DNA of 64,000 bases from Bradyrhizobium septentrionale (GCF_011516645.4 NZ_CP088285.1:7644501-7708500); one strand, 5' to 3'; numbered from the stretch's first letter, positions 1 to 9,778 are shown. Translations and numbers: made by a program. The notes: generated by a model from the sequence alone, not told the origin.

Positions 1-34
1 GCAGCCCAGGCTTCCGGGCTGGTGATCAATTGCA

Positions 35-763
35 TCATGCTCTGAAGGCTTTCATCCGGCGGATCACGGTATCGCTGCCGACGATGTAGACGGCGATGGC
101 GCAGAGACCGAAGGTGATCGGGGCGCCGACCACGAAATCGTTGGCGAGCGTGTACGCGCCGAGCAGCGCCCAGGCGCCGAGCAGCCACAGCGTCAGCCAG
201 CGCAGCCGCACCACGCGGAGCGGGTGCAGCACATGGAACGGGGCAAAGGTCAGCGCGATCAGCGCCGCGACCACGATCGTCGACAGCACCGGCGGCAAAT
301 GCAGCAGGAACAGATAGAACGCCGCCGCATTCCACAGCGCCGGGAAGCCACGGAAATGGTTGTCGTCGGCCTTCATGCGGCGGTCGGCGAAATACAGCGC
401 GCTCGACACCACGATGCCGATGCCGAGGATCGGCGCGGCCAGTGGCAGCAGCAGGCCGCTCGCGGTGATCGCATAGGCCGGCACGAACACATAGGTGACG
501 AAATCGACCACCAGGTCGAGCACCTCGCCCGACCAGTTCGGCTGCAGCCGCACCACGTCGAACCGGCGCGCCAGCGGGCCATCGATCCCGTCGATGATCA
601 GCGCGATCCCGAGCCAGGCGAACATGTTGGCCCAGTGCTCGCGCACGGCTTCCAGCATCGCCAGCAGCGCGACCCCGGCGCCGAGCGCCGTGAAAATATG
701 AACGGTGAATGCGGCGGTCCGCATCCGCTCTCTCAACGCATCCCCCTGGCTGGTGTGATCCAT
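35..763 (-). CDS. pcs: Phosphatidylcholine synthase
   Basis: Predicted to condense CDP-diacylglycerol with choline to give phosphatidylcholine in the inner membrane, a pathway typical of rhizobia. The CDP-alcohol phosphotransferase signature is visible as DGIDGPLAR followed by G-EVLDLVVDF, which supplies the metal-binding aspartates. About eight hydrophobic segments follow. I place the start at the ATG at 763 (MDHTSQGDAL); the frame stays open to 829, but the extra 22 residues look non-native. The family is normally about 240 residues, which fits. It is divergent from the hydroxylase gene at 897. Confidence 0.9.
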   Translation of the reverse strand: MDHTSQGDALRERMRTAAFTVHIFTALGAGVALLAMLEAVREHWANMFAWLGIALIIDGIDGPLARRFDVVRLQPNWSGEVLDLVVDFVTYVFVPAYAITASGLLLPLAAPILGIGIVVSSALYFADRRMKADDNHFRGFPALWNAAAFYLFLLHLPPVLSTIVVAALIALTFAPFHVLHPLRVVRLRWLTLWLLGAWALLGAYTLANDFVVGAPITFGLCAIAVYIVGSDTVIRRMKAFRA

Positions 764-896
764 CGGCCGAAGTGCTATCAGGAATCGGCCCGCTTTGCAT
801 ATGCAGTCTTGCGGCGTTCCGCCGCGCAAACCGTTGGAAACTTTTGGTGGTTACCGATGGCTTGAAAATCGGGCCAACCATGTCAAATGTCCTGAT

Positions 897-2081
897 ATGA
901 CCGACAGCCCGCAGGATTATGACGTTATCGTAATAGGCGGCGGCCCGGCCGGATTGACGGCCGCGATCGCCCTGGCGGATACCGGCGCGCGGACAGCGCT
1001 CTTGGCCCGCCGCGTGCCCTACGCCGACAACCGGACCACCGCCCTGCTCGGCGCCTCGACCGATATCCTGGACCGGCTCGACGTCTGGCGGCGCTGCAGC
1101 GACAAGGCGGCGGCGCTCAAGACCATGCGCCTCGTCGACGATACAGGCCGGCTGATCCGCGCGCCCGAGGTGCGCTTCACCTCCGAGGAGATCGGCCGCG
1201 AGCAGTTCGGCTTCAATATCGACAATCGCTCGCTGGTCGCAGCGCTCGAGGACCGCGCCGGCGAGATGGCCGCGCTGACGCGGTTCGACGACGAGGCCGC
1301 CTCGGTGCGACCGGATGATGGCGCGGTCGCCGTGGTGACGCGGCAGGGTCAGGCGCTTCGGGCCCGGCTCGTGGTCGGCGCCGACGGGCGCAATTCATTG
1401 TCCCGGGAGGCCGCCGGCATCGAGGTGGTCAGCCGCGAGCTCGGGCAGTCCGCCCTCACCTTCAACATCACCCATACAAGGCCGCACCGGAACATCTCGA
1501 CCGAGTTTCACACCGAGCACGGCCCCTGCGTGTTCGTGCCGCTCAGCGGCAACAGAAGCAGCGTGGTCTGGGTCTCGGCGCCCAGGGAGGCCGAACGGCT
1601 GATGGCGCTCGGCGACGGCGAATTGTCCGATGCGGCGGAGCGGCAGTCGCATTCGATCCTCGGCCGCGTTGAGGTCCAGCCCGGCCGCCACGTGTTCCCG
1701 CTCGCCATCGAGCGGCCCCGGCAGTTTGCCAAAGATCGCGTCGCGCTGGTCGGGGAATCCGCGCATGTGTTGCCGCCGATCGGCGCGCAGGGTCTCAATA
1801 TGGGACTGCGCGATGCCGCCGATATCGCCGAGATCACAGGCCAAGCGATCGCGCGCGGCGAAGATCCCGGCGCGCCAAATGTGCTGTCGCGCTACCAGGC
1901 AGCGCGGCGCCCTGACGTCGCCAGCCGGACCTGGGCGATCGACATCGCCAACCGGTCGCTGCTGAGCGACTTCCTCGGCGTGCAGACGGCGCGGGCTGCC
2001 GGCCTGCATCTGATCGGCGCATTCGGTCCGCTGCGGCGGCTCGCGATGCGCGAGGGCCTCGCGCCGTCATGGCGGCGCTGA
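897..2081 (+). CDS. UbiH/UbiF/Coq6-family FAD-dependent hydroxylase
   Basis: Flavoprotein monooxygenase of the ubiquinone-hydroxylase group. The N-terminal dinucleotide-binding motif is VIVIGGGPAGLTAA. The second FAD motif is ALVGESAHVLPPIGAQGLNMGLRDA, given here only as its key elements: GESAHV and the GAQGLNMG stretch near residue 300. It probably adds a ring hydroxyl group in coenzyme Q synthesis, but the family also contains unrelated hydroxylases. The ATG at 897 is chosen because the FAD motif begins about ten residues later; an open extension back to 795 is unlikely to be translated. The stop is 13 bases from the convergent carrier gene. Confidence 0.82.
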   Translation: MTDSPQDYDVIVIGGGPAGLTAAIALADTGARTALLARRVPYADNRTTALLGASTDILDRLDVWRRCSDKAAALKTMRLVDDTGRLIRAPEVRFTSEEIGREQFGFNIDNRSLVAALEDRAGEMAALTRFDDEAASVRPDDGAVAVVTRQGQALRARLVVGADGRNSLSREAAGIEVVSRELGQSALTFNITHTRPHRNISTEFHTEHGPCVFVPLSGNRSSVVWVSAPREAERLMALGDGELSDAAERQSHSILGRVEVQPGRHVFPLAIERPRQFAKDRVALVGESAHVLPPIGAQGLNMGLRDAADIAEITGQAIARGEDPGAPNVLSRYQAARRPDVASRTWAIDIANRSLLSDFLGVQTARAAGLHLIGAFGPLRRLAMREGLAPSWRR

Positions 2082-2094
2082 TCTTCAGGGCCTC

Positions 2095-3048
2095 TTAAGG
2101 AAACACCAGCCGCCCGCTCTGGATGAACCACATCACGCTGGTCAGCGTGACCACCGAGGCGAAGGTGCCGATCAAGACCGCGACCGACGCCGGCTCGATC
2201 CAGGTGTCGTTCTGCCGTGCGATCACAAAGACATTGAGCGCCGGCGGCAGCGAGGCCATCAGCACCGCGGTCGCAGCCCAGGGCTGCGCGAACGGGCCGA
2301 ACAGCAGCATCAGGGCGAATGCCAGCAGGGGATGGATCAGGAGCTTGATCGCAACCACGCCGGGCACCTCCCACGGCACCCGCTCGAACGGCCGCAGCGC
2401 CACGGTGATGCCGAGCACGAACAGCGCCATCGGCGCCGCGGCGTTCTGCAGGAACTGGATGGTGTGGTCGAGCGCGACCGGCAGCGGAATGTGGAACGCG
2501 GCGACCAGCGCTCCGAACACGGCCGACATGATCAGCGGGTTCTGCACGATCTGCCGCAGCACCACGCCGAAGGCGTGCAGCAACGAGGGATGGTCGCGGT
2601 CGGTGAGCTCGATCAGGAGCGGCACGATCGAGAACAGGAAGATGCTGTCGCAGCAGAAGATCAGCGCGGTCGGCGCCGCCGCCTTGGTGCCGAGCACGGC
2701 GAGCGCGAGGCCTGGGCCCATATAGCCGATATTGCCGTAAGCGCCCGACAGGCCCGCGAGCGTCGCCTCGCGCAGCGAGAGCCCTCCGATCAGCTTGCCT
2801 GCGAGCATCGCCAGGAAGAACGCGGTCACGGTTCCGAGCGTGGTGGCGATCAGGAATGGTGGGTTGTTCAGCTCCGCGAACGGGGTCTTGGACATGATCC
2901 CGAACAGCAGCGCTGGCAACGAAACGTAAAGCAGGAAGAAATTCATCCAGGCGAGCCCGCTCTCGGGCAAACCTTTGGCTTTGCCGCACGCGTAACCGAT
3001 GAAGATCAAGCCGAAATACGGCAGCGCCAGATTGAGGATATCGATCAT
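2095..3048 (-). CDS. AEC-family (auxin efflux carrier type) transporter
   Basis: Integral membrane carrier of 317 residues with about ten hydrophobic helices, in the two halves usual for the AEC family. It begins directly with a membrane helix (LALPYFGLIFIGYACGK). Bacterial members export or import small organic acids or malonate-like compounds. The substrate cannot be read from this sequence, and neighbours do not help: upstream lies divergent hspQ and downstream a convergent hydroxylase. Confidence 0.85.
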   Translation of the reverse strand: MIDILNLALPYFGLIFIGYACGKAKGLPESGLAWMNFFLLYVSLPALLFGIMSKTPFAELNNPPFLIATTLGTVTAFFLAMLAGKLIGGLSLREATLAGLSGAYGNIGYMGPGLALAVLGTKAAAPTALIFCCDSIFLFSIVPLLIELTDRDHPSLLHAFGVVLRQIVQNPLIMSAVFGALVAAFHIPLPVALDHTIQFLQNAAAPMALFVLGITVALRPFERVPWEVPGVVAIKLLIHPLLAFALMLLFGPFAQPWAATAVLMASLPPALNVFVIARQNDTWIEPASVAVLIGTFASVVTLTSVMWFIQSGRLVFP

Positions 3049-3169
3049 TCTGAAAGTAGTTTCTCGGCCAGATTCTGGGTCGTTTTTGCAGGGCTGGAAT
3101 CGGTAAACCCTGGGTTAATTCGCCGCCATGCCCCTAGCATCGGCCACAATGTTGGTCTATCGACGAACC

Positions 3170-3502
3170 ATGATCAAAGCGCGCACCGCCAAGTTTCAGA
3201 TCGGGCAGATCGTCCGTCACCGGGTGTTCTCCTTCCGGGGCGTGATTTTTGATATCGACCCGGAGTTCAACAACACCGAGGAATGGTGGCTGTCGATCCC
3301 CGAGGACATGCGGCCGCACAAGGACCAGCCGTTCTACCATCTGCTCGCGGAAAACTCGGAGACCGAGTACGTCGCCTATGTGTCTGAGCAGAACCTCTTG
3401 CCCGACGATTCCGGCGAGCCGATCCGGCATTCGCAGGTCGCGGAGATCTTCGTGAAGGACAAGTCGGGCGGCTACCGTCCGCGCAATCCGTCGCTGAACT
3501 GA
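3170..3502 (+). CDS. hspQ: Heat shock protein HspQ (YccV-like, hemimethylated-DNA-binding family)
   Basis: Small cytosolic protein of 110 residues with the family pattern FQIGQIVRHRVFSFRGVIFDIDP near the start (quoted in parts: FQIGQIVRH, FRGVIFDIDP), then EWW and a FYHLL stretch. In enterobacteria HspQ binds hemimethylated oriC and acts as a specificity factor for Lon. The start is placed at the second in-frame ATG (MIKARTAK), since the 14 upstream residues are not family-like. Confidence 0.88.
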   Translation: MIKARTAKFQIGQIVRHRVFSFRGVIFDIDPEFNNTEEWWLSIPEDMRPHKDQPFYHLLAENSETEYVAYVSEQNLLPDDSGEPIRHSQVAEIFVKDKSGGYRPRNPSLN

Positions 3503-3549
3503 CCCACGGCGCTCGTCCGGCAAACGCCGCGGCATTAGCGCTGCTCTGC

Positions 3550-4824
3550 TCATACCCCCTCCCGCGCGGCCAGCGCCGCGGCGATCGCCCAGACCGCAAA
3601 GCCCGCCAGTGCCAGTCCTGCGCCGACAAGGCCGGTCGACGTCCAGCCATAGCTGGCGGCAACCGCCATTCCGCCGAGCCACGGCCCCAGCGCGTTGGCG
3701 ACGTTGAAGGCGGAATGGTTGAGCGCCGCAGCGAGGCTCTGCGCTTCGCCCGCGACGTCCATCAGCCGGGTCTGCAACACGGTCGCAAGCGCGCCGCCCA
3801 GTCCGATCAGGAACACGTCGGCGCTCAGCGTCCAGAAATTGGTGGCCGCCAGCGGATACAGCGCCAGCGTCGCCGCCGACCACAGCAGGAGCCCGCCGGC
3901 CGTGGCCATCAGCGCGCGATCGGCGAAGCGCGGCACGATGATGTTGCCGGCGGTGAGGCCGGCGCCGAACACGCACAGCGTGACCGGCACCAGCGCGGGC
4001 GATGTGTGCGTCACCGCCAGCATGGTCGATGCCAGATAGGTGTAGACCGAGAACAGGCCGCCGAAACCGATCGCGCCGATCCCAAGCGTCAGCCAGACAT
4101 GCTTGCGCCCGAGCGCCGAGAGTTCACGCAACGGGCTCGCGTTGCCGTTGGCGGCATCGCGCGGCGCAAAGATCAGGACCAGGATGGCGGTCAGTAGCGC
4201 CAGACCGGCCACGATCGCGAATGCCCAGCGCCAGCCGATCGCCTGCCCCACCCCGTTGGCCAGTGGCACGCCGATCGTCGTCGCGATGGTGAGCCCGAGC
4301 AGCACGCGGCCGACGGCCGCCGTGCGCTTGTCGGTCGGGACCAGCGATGCCGCGACCAGCATGGCGATCCCGAAATAGGCGCCATGCGGCAGCCCGGCGA
4401 GGAAGCGCAGCGCCAGCATCGTGTGGTAGTCGGGTGCGAGCCCCGAAAGGCCGTTCATCAGCGCGAAGAAGCCCATCAGCGCGATCAGCAGCGTCCGCCG
4501 GCTCATGCGCGCCGACAGCACCGCAATCACGGGCGCGCCGACGACGACGCCGAGCGCATAGGCGCTGATCGCGTGACCGGCCTGGGGTTCGCTGATGTGG
4601 AGATCATGTGCGAAGAACGGCAGCAGGCTCATGGTCGCGAATTCGGCGATGCCGATCGCGAACCCGCCCATCGCCAGCGCGAGATGCACGATGCCGGGAT
4701 GAAAGGCGCTGGGGACATTGTCCTGGTGGACGCGGACACCAGCATCCGCCGCGGCACGGCCGGTCGGCTGCTGCGAAGGCCGGGAGACCGGCTCGCGCCG
4801 CTGCGTTTTGACTTGGTGGGACAT
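3550..4824 (-). CDS. MFS transporter, DHA1/AraJ-like exporter
   Basis: Major facilitator protein of about 424 residues with 12 predicted helices. The motif between helices 2 and 3 is degenerate (VLSARMSRR). The closest family feel is the AraJ/sugar-efflux or drug-efflux DHA1 group; the substrate is unknown. The start is the ATG at 4824 (MSHQVKTQRR); the frame stays open to 5082, but that stretch is Arg/Cys-rich and not membrane-like. The upstream 370 bases hold two perfect palindromes that could be operators. Confidence 0.85.
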   Translation of the reverse strand: MSHQVKTQRREPVSRPSQQPTGRAAADAGVRVHQDNVPSAFHPGIVHLALAMGGFAIGIAEFATMSLLPFFAHDLHISEPQAGHAISAYALGVVVGAPVIAVLSARMSRRTLLIALMGFFALMNGLSGLAPDYHTMLALRFLAGLPHGAYFGIAMLVAASLVPTDKRTAAVGRVLLGLTIATTIGVPLANGVGQAIGWRWAFAIVAGLALLTAILVLIFAPRDAANGNASPLRELSALGRKHVWLTLGIGAIGFGGLFSVYTYLASTMLAVTHTSPALVPVTLCVFGAGLTAGNIIVPRFADRALMATAGGLLLWSAATLALYPLAATNFWTLSADVFLIGLGGALATVLQTRLMDVAGEAQSLAAALNHSAFNVANALGPWLGGMAVAASYGWTSTGLVGAGLALAGFAVWAIAAALAAREGV

Positions 4825-4998
4825 TGAGCGACTTCCATGACTGCGAACGACGGATGTCCGATCGTCTCGCGTCATCACTTGTCCGCACGGCAGCCAGGGT
4901 TCGCGGAAACAAACGCGCGTGCTTGCGCGTCGAAGGCGCTTACCGCGCTTTCGTCTGGCCTCCCGTATCGGATTTATGATTGTGCTTCGACGCCGGAA

Positions 4999-5080
4999 TT
5001 GTCCGGACAAGACACCAACGATGCGCGCTCGCAGCTCGGCGCAATCGAAGTGCCTGCAACCAACATCGCACACGATGTGC
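4999..5080. promoter_or_regulatory. Two palindromes upstream of the MFS gene
   Basis: This is the only notable content of the 370-base gap 4825-5194, apart from the terminator at 5131. TTGTCCGGACAA at 4999-5010 is a perfect 12-base palindrome. GCACA-CGA-TGTGC at 5068-5080 is a perfect 5-base arm repeat with a 3-base spacer. They lie 175-255 bases upstream of the MFS start and could be repressor sites; no regulator gene is adjacent. Confidence 0.3.
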
Positions 5081-5130
5081 ACGACAACCAGCGCGGCAGG
5101 CTGCCATCAGCCAGTCTGTATCGCATGACA

Positions 5131-5157
5131 AAAAAGGCGCCCTTCCGGGCGCCTTTT
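5131..5157 (-). terminator. Rho-independent terminator of the ialB-like gene
   Basis: A GC-rich stem (GGCGCCC / GGGCGCC, short TTCC-type loop) flanked by A and T runs. Read on the minus strand it ends in six T residues, 38 bases after the stop of the ialB-like gene. Confidence 0.85.
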
Positions 5158-5194
5158 GCTGGTCTCGCGTTGTTTTGAACGCTTGATAGTATTT

Positions 5195-6043
5195 TTACTT
5201 GGAAGCCGGGTTGGCCGGCGCCGGAGCCGGCGTAGCGCCACTGCCGCCCGCGCCTTCCAGCTTCTTGCGCTGCTCTTCGGCGCGCTTCTGCAACTCTTCC
5301 TGCAGCTTCTTCGAGTTTTCCTCGAACACCTTCGGATCGGTCGGCGGGCCGTCATAGGCCTTGGCGAATTCGGTGTTGAGCGGCAGCGGCAGCGTCAGCG
5401 GCGCGCCGTTCGAATTGATCGCCTGGACCACGAGGTTCTGGCCCTTCTTCATGTTGGCGATCAGCTCGGGCGTTGCTTCATAGTCGGACATGCAGCCGTT
5501 CTGGAAGCAGATCACATAGGGCGCCTGCTGCGGCGGGTTGCCGTCGACGATGATGCGGGTGCCGTGAACGAGCTGCATGCCGAGCGGCAGCGTGACGCGC
5601 AGGATCTTCTTCGGCTCGCCTTCCGGCTCGATGATCACGGCGGCGATCACCGGCTGGCCGGACTCGATGCGGCCGTCCTTGCCGGTGAAGCACACCTGCT
5701 TGGCGTTGGCTTCCTGGCCCTTCAGGCAGAACTTGGTCCAGGGGGCGTAGATCAGCTGGATCTGCTGGTCCTGCGGCGGCTGCTGGGCGGCCGCAGCGGG
5801 CGGCTGACCGGCGGCGGCCGGTGCCTGGGCCGGCGCCTGGGCTGCCGGAGCCGGCGCCTTCGGAGCTGCCTTGGGTGCCGCCTTGGGCGCTGCCTTCGGT
5901 GCCGTTGGCGCGGGCGTCGGCGCTGCGGGCTGCTGGGCCTGAGCGGCAGGAACCAGGAGCGCTGCAGACAGAGCCGTCGCCGCCATCAGGGCGACAATTC
6001 GCCCATGCGGCCGGACCGGGGCGGCCAAGATACGGAAATTCAT
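5195..6043 (-). CDS. Invasion-associated locus B (IalB) family periplasmic protein
   Basis: Secreted protein of about 282 residues. It has a signal peptide ending in PAAQAQ, then a long Ala/Pro/Lys-rich linker (KAAPKAAPKA), then the IalB domain with paired cysteines (FCLKG, VCFTGKD, CFQNGC). A Lys/Glu-rich C-terminal tail ends in Ala/Pro. IalB was named for Bartonella erythrocyte invasion, but the family is common in non-pathogenic rhizobia. The ATG at 6043 is chosen because AGAAAGGG lies nine bases upstream and the signal peptide follows. Confidence 0.82.
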   Translation of the reverse strand: MNFRILAAPVRPHGRIVALMAATALSAALLVPAAQAQQPAAPTPAPTAPKAAPKAAPKAAPKAPAPAAQAPAQAPAAAGQPPAAAAQQPPQDQQIQLIYAPWTKFCLKGQEANAKQVCFTGKDGRIESGQPVIAAVIIEPEGEPKKILRVTLPLGMQLVHGTRIIVDGNPPQQAPYVICFQNGCMSDYEATPELIANMKKGQNLVVQAINSNGAPLTLPLPLNTEFAKAYDGPPTDPKVFEENSKKLQEELQKRAEEQRKKLEGAGGSGATPAPAPANPASK

Positions 6044-6203
6044 TGCGGAAAACCCTTTCTGAACGGCAGCGCCCGAAACCGCTGCAGGCGCCGACACATA
6101 GCCGTTTGGGCGGCTGTCTCCTAGTCAATTGAGGCGGATACGTGACTGGCGTTCCCGCCCATCCAATTGCACGCCTTCAATACAGCGGCGCACGGAAAGA
6201 TCA

Positions 6204-8165
6204 ATGCCGACAAGCGCATTTGCGAGCTTGTCACGGCGGGTTTCAGCAGCCTGTGATAAACCTTGGGGCGTGACGTTTCGCGAATCAAAACCGGCGCCTC
6301 ACAGACGCGTTCCCGGGCGTGTGGGGCGCGCCGCGTCGGCCGTACTCTGGCTCGCCTCGGCTTTCGTCCTGGCATTCCTGACGATCGGGCTTGCCCCTGC
6401 GCCAGCCGCCGAGAGCCACGCGATCGCGATGCATGGCGCCCCGGCGCTGCCGCCGGACTTCACCCATTTGCCCTACGCCAATCCCGACGCCCCCAAGGGT
6501 GGCCGGCTGGTGCTGAGCCCCCGGGACGGCACCTTCGACAGCCTCAATCCGCTGATCGTCAGGGGGCTCGCCGTGCAGCAGCTCCGGGGCTACGCCTACG
6601 AGCGCGGCTATGTCTACGAGAGCCTGATGGTGCGGAACAATGACGAGCCGTTCACCCTGTACGGCCTGCTCGCCCGCAGCGTCGAGACCGACGACAACAG
6701 GAGCTACGTCACCTTCCATATCGATTCGCGCGCGCGCTTCTCGGACGGGCAACCGGTGACCGCCGACGACGTGGTGTTCTCGCTGGCGCTGCTCCGCGAT
6801 CACGGCCGTCCGCTGCATCACCAGTATTATTCGAAAGTCGCAAAGGCCGAAGTGCTCGACCCGCTCACGGTGCGGTTCGATTTTGGCGGCGTCTCGGATC
6901 GCGAATTGCCGCTGATCCTCGGCCTGATGCCGATCCTGCCGCGCCACGCCACGGACGTCGCCAAATTCGAGGAGACGACATTCGCGCCGCCGATCGGCTC
7001 CGGCCCGTACCGCGTGACGGCGGTCAGGCCCGGCGCCAGCGTGACCTTCACCCGCAATCCCGACTATTGGGGGCGCGAGCTGCCGGTCAACCGCGGCATG
7101 TGGAATTTCGACGAGATCCGGCTCGATTACTACCGCGACGTCAACAGCCAGTTCGAGGCGTTCAAGCGCGGCCTGTACGATTTCCGCACCGAGCCCGAGC
7201 CGCTGCGCTGGCACGACGGCTACGACTTCTCCGCGGTGAAGAATGGCGAGGTGCTCCGCGACGCCATCAAGATCGGCACGCCGCGGCCCTCCGAATATTT
7301 GGTGTTCAACAGCCGGCGGCCGAAATTCGCCGACGTCAGAGTGCGTCAGGCCCTGGCGCTGCTGTTCGATTTCGAATGGGTCAATCGCATCTACTATTTC
7401 GAGCTCTATTCGCGCGCGGGCGGCTACTTTGCCGGATCGGAATTGTCAGCCTATGAGCGCCCCGCCGACGCGCGCGAGCGCGAACTCCTGAAACCGTATG
7501 CGTCGCATATCCAGCCCGACATTCTCGATGGCCGCTACCGCCTGCCGGTCACGGACGGATCAGGGCGCGACCGCATTGCTCTCCGCAATGCGCTGACGCT
7601 GCTATCCGACGCGGGCTACGCGCTCGACGGCACCGTGTTGAAGCAGCGCTCGACCGGGACGCCGCTCCGGATCGAGATCTTGGTCACGACCCGCGAACAC
7701 GAGCGGATCGCCCTTGCCTACCAGCGCGACCTCAAGCGCGCCGGCATCGACGCCGCGGTGCGGGTGGTCGACGCCGTGCAGTTCGAGCAGCGCAGGGTCG
7801 CCTACGACTTCGACATGATCCCGATCCGCTGGGACCAGTCGCTGTCGCCGGGCAACGAGCAGTGGTTCTACTGGGGCAGCCAGGCCGCCGACGTGCCGGG
7901 CACACGAAACTACATGGGCGTCAAGGATCCGGCGATCGACGCCATGATCGAGGCGCTGCTGGTGGCGCGGGAGCAGCCGGCCTTCGTCTCGGCGGTGCGC
8001 GCGCTGGACCGGGCCTTGATGTCGGGCTTCTACGCTATCCCCCTATTTAACTCGGGAGAGCAATGGATCGCGCGCTGGAATCGGATAGAACGGCCTTCGA
8101 CCACGGCGTTGACGGGCTACCTGCCGGAGACCTGGTGGGAGAGGCCCAGCGCGCAACCCAGGTGA
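6204..8165 (+). CDS. Extracellular solute-binding protein, family 5 (YejA/oligopeptide type)
   Basis: Periplasmic binding protein of about 650 residues. A hydrophobic export segment (about residues 48-68) is followed by a long SBP_bac_5 domain with the usual GTFDSLNPLIVRG start and a DYWGRELPVN stretch. The group serves ABC importers of peptides or microcin C-like compounds, but no permease or ATPase gene is next to it. The start is uncertain: the ATG at 6204 has GGAAAGA four bases upstream, while a GTG at 6270 would give a shorter signal peptide. Confidence 0.85.
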   Translation: MPTSAFASLSRRVSAACDKPWGVTFRESKPAPHRRVPGRVGRAASAVLWLASAFVLAFLTIGLAPAPAAESHAIAMHGAPALPPDFTHLPYANPDAPKGGRLVLSPRDGTFDSLNPLIVRGLAVQQLRGYAYERGYVYESLMVRNNDEPFTLYGLLARSVETDDNRSYVTFHIDSRARFSDGQPVTADDVVFSLALLRDHGRPLHHQYYSKVAKAEVLDPLTVRFDFGGVSDRELPLILGLMPILPRHATDVAKFEETTFAPPIGSGPYRVTAVRPGASVTFTRNPDYWGRELPVNRGMWNFDEIRLDYYRDVNSQFEAFKRGLYDFRTEPEPLRWHDGYDFSAVKNGEVLRDAIKIGTPRPSEYLVFNSRRPKFADVRVRQALALLFDFEWVNRIYYFELYSRAGGYFAGSELSAYERPADARERELLKPYASHIQPDILDGRYRLPVTDGSGRDRIALRNALTLLSDAGYALDGTVLKQRSTGTPLRIEILVTTREHERIALAYQRDLKRAGIDAAVRVVDAVQFEQRRVAYDFDMIPIRWDQSLSPGNEQWFYWGSQAADVPGTRNYMGVKDPAIDAMIEALLVAREQPAFVSAVRALDRALMSGFYAIPLFNSGEQWIARWNRIERPSTTALTGYLPETWWERPSAQPR

Positions 8166-8207
8166 CGCGACCCGTCCGATCGAAGCGATGCAACCGACGT
8201 TGAACCC

Positions 8208-9719
8208 GTGAACCAGTCGATCACCTCGCCAACGCTCGATACCCTGTTCAAGCGCACCCTGGCGCGGCAGCCCGATGCGCTGGCGCTGGTCGACCCGCTC
8301 AACAAGCAGCGCATCACCGGCCAGACCCGCAAGCGCCTGACCTATGCCCAGGCCGACCGCGCGATCTCGGCGATCGCAGCCCACTTCGTCGAGAACGGGC
8401 TGCCGGCCAACACCGTGATCGCAGTCCAGATGCCCTCCACGGTCGAGTTCGCCCTGACGGTGCTGGCCGCCTATCGGGTTGGCCTCGTGGTGGTGCCGCT
8501 GCCGCTGTTGTGGCGGCAGGCCGAACTGATATCCGCCCTCAACCGCACCGCGGCGCGGGCGATCGTCACCTGCGGCAGGATCGACGGCGTCTCCTATGCC
8601 GACATCGCGATGAACGCCGCGGCGGAAGCCTTCTCGATCCGCCATGTCTGCGGCTTCGGCACCGATCTGCCCGAAGGCATGGCGTCGCTCGATCAGGCGA
8701 TCCTGCAGGACTCCCGGACCTCGCGGCCGATGCTCCAGGATGGCCGCAAGCCGGCGCTGATCTCTTTCGACGTGACCAGCGAGGGCCTTCGTCCGGTGCC
8801 GCGCGCCCATTTCGGCCTGATCGCCGGCGGGCTCGCGATGTCGCTGGAGAGCGATCTGGCGCAGGGCGCCACGATCATGTCGGCGTTCGCGCCAATGTCG
8901 TTTGCCGGCATCTGCGCGTCGCTGGTGGCCTGGCTGGTGTCGGGCGGCACGCTCGTGCTGCATCACCCGTTCGACGATGAGGCGTTCGAGACGCAGTTCA
9001 ACGACCACGGCTGCGACACGCTGATCGCGCCGGCGCAGCTCGCGCTGCGGCTCGACGAGCGCGGCCTGTCGGAGCGCCTGCCCACCCTGCGCAACGTGAT
9101 CGGGCTCTGGCGTACGCCGGAACAGGTTGCCTCCAGCGCGCACTGGAGCTCGCGGCGCGTGACCATGACCGACGTCTACCTGTTCGGCGAGGCCGGGCTG
9201 TTCGGCGCCCGCCGCACCGCCGAAGACGGCTCGCCGTCACAGATCAAGCCCGGTCCGCACAGCGCGCCGCGTGAGGCGCCCGGCGCATCGATCGCCGGCG
9301 AGATCCTGCTGACGCCGAAGGGCACGCTCGGCCTGCGCGGCCCGATGGTGCCGGTCGCGGCCTATGCGCCGCCGCCTCCGCCGGGCGACACCCTGATCGC
9401 GCCGCCGCCGCGCGATTATGTCGATACCGAATATGCCGCGCGGGTCGATCGCGTGACCGGCGCCATCAACATCACCGCCCCGCCGTCGGGGGTGATGACG
9501 GTCGGCGGCTACCGCTTCCTCGCGCAGGAGCTGCAGGAATGGTCGCGGCGCCTCGGCCAGGGCGCGTTGTTGACGGCGCTACCCGACCGCCTGAGCGGCC
9601 ACCGGCTCGCCGGACGCGCCCAGGACAATGCGCGGGCCCGCGACGCGCTGACAGAACTTGGCCTTAACCCCTTGATGGTCGAGGCATTTCGCGACCGCGG
9701 CGGCGCTGGATTGAGTTAA
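8208..9719 (+). CDS. Degenerate class I adenylate-forming (acyl-CoA synthetase-like) protein
   Basis: 503-residue protein with the AMP-binding fold: an N-terminal TYAQADRAISAIAAHF motif and an IAVQMPSTVEF motif. The phosphate-binding loop, normally an SSGTTGxPK type, is replaced by FDVTSEGLRPVPR around residue 190. No catalytic lysine is evident in the short C-terminal part. It may therefore bind an acyl or nucleotide ligand without catalysis. The start is GTG at 8208; no in-frame ATG is nearby. It lies 42 bases after the binding-protein gene, and a degenerate GGDEF gene follows on the same strand. Confidence 0.7.
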   Translation: MNQSITSPTLDTLFKRTLARQPDALALVDPLNKQRITGQTRKRLTYAQADRAISAIAAHFVENGLPANTVIAVQMPSTVEFALTVLAAYRVGLVVVPLPLLWRQAELISALNRTAARAIVTCGRIDGVSYADIAMNAAAEAFSIRHVCGFGTDLPEGMASLDQAILQDSRTSRPMLQDGRKPALISFDVTSEGLRPVPRAHFGLIAGGLAMSLESDLAQGATIMSAFAPMSFAGICASLVAWLVSGGTLVLHHPFDDEAFETQFNDHGCDTLIAPAQLALRLDERGLSERLPTLRNVIGLWRTPEQVASSAHWSSRRVTMTDVYLFGEAGLFGARRTAEDGSPSQIKPGPHSAPREAPGASIAGEILLTPKGTLGLRGPMVPVAAYAPPPPPGDTLIAPPPRDYVDTEYAARVDRVTGAINITAPPSGVMTVGGYRFLAQELQEWSRRLGQGALLTALPDRLSGHRLAGRAQDNARARDALTELGLNPLMVEAFRDRGGAGLS

Positions 9720-9721
9720 AA

Positions 9722-9778
9722 TCTTATCATTACGTTAGTCTTATCATTGTGTTGACGCCGCATTAAGCCATGCGAACT
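9722..9778 (+). promoter_or_regulatory. Direct repeat and possible promoter of the degenerate GGDEF gene
   Basis: TCTTATCATT occurs twice at 9722-9731 and 9739-9748, a 17-base period. Right after it is TTGACG (9753-9758), then 17 bases and AACTAG, a plausible sigma-70 promoter. The repeat could be an activator site. AT-rich compared with its surroundings. Confidence 0.35.
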
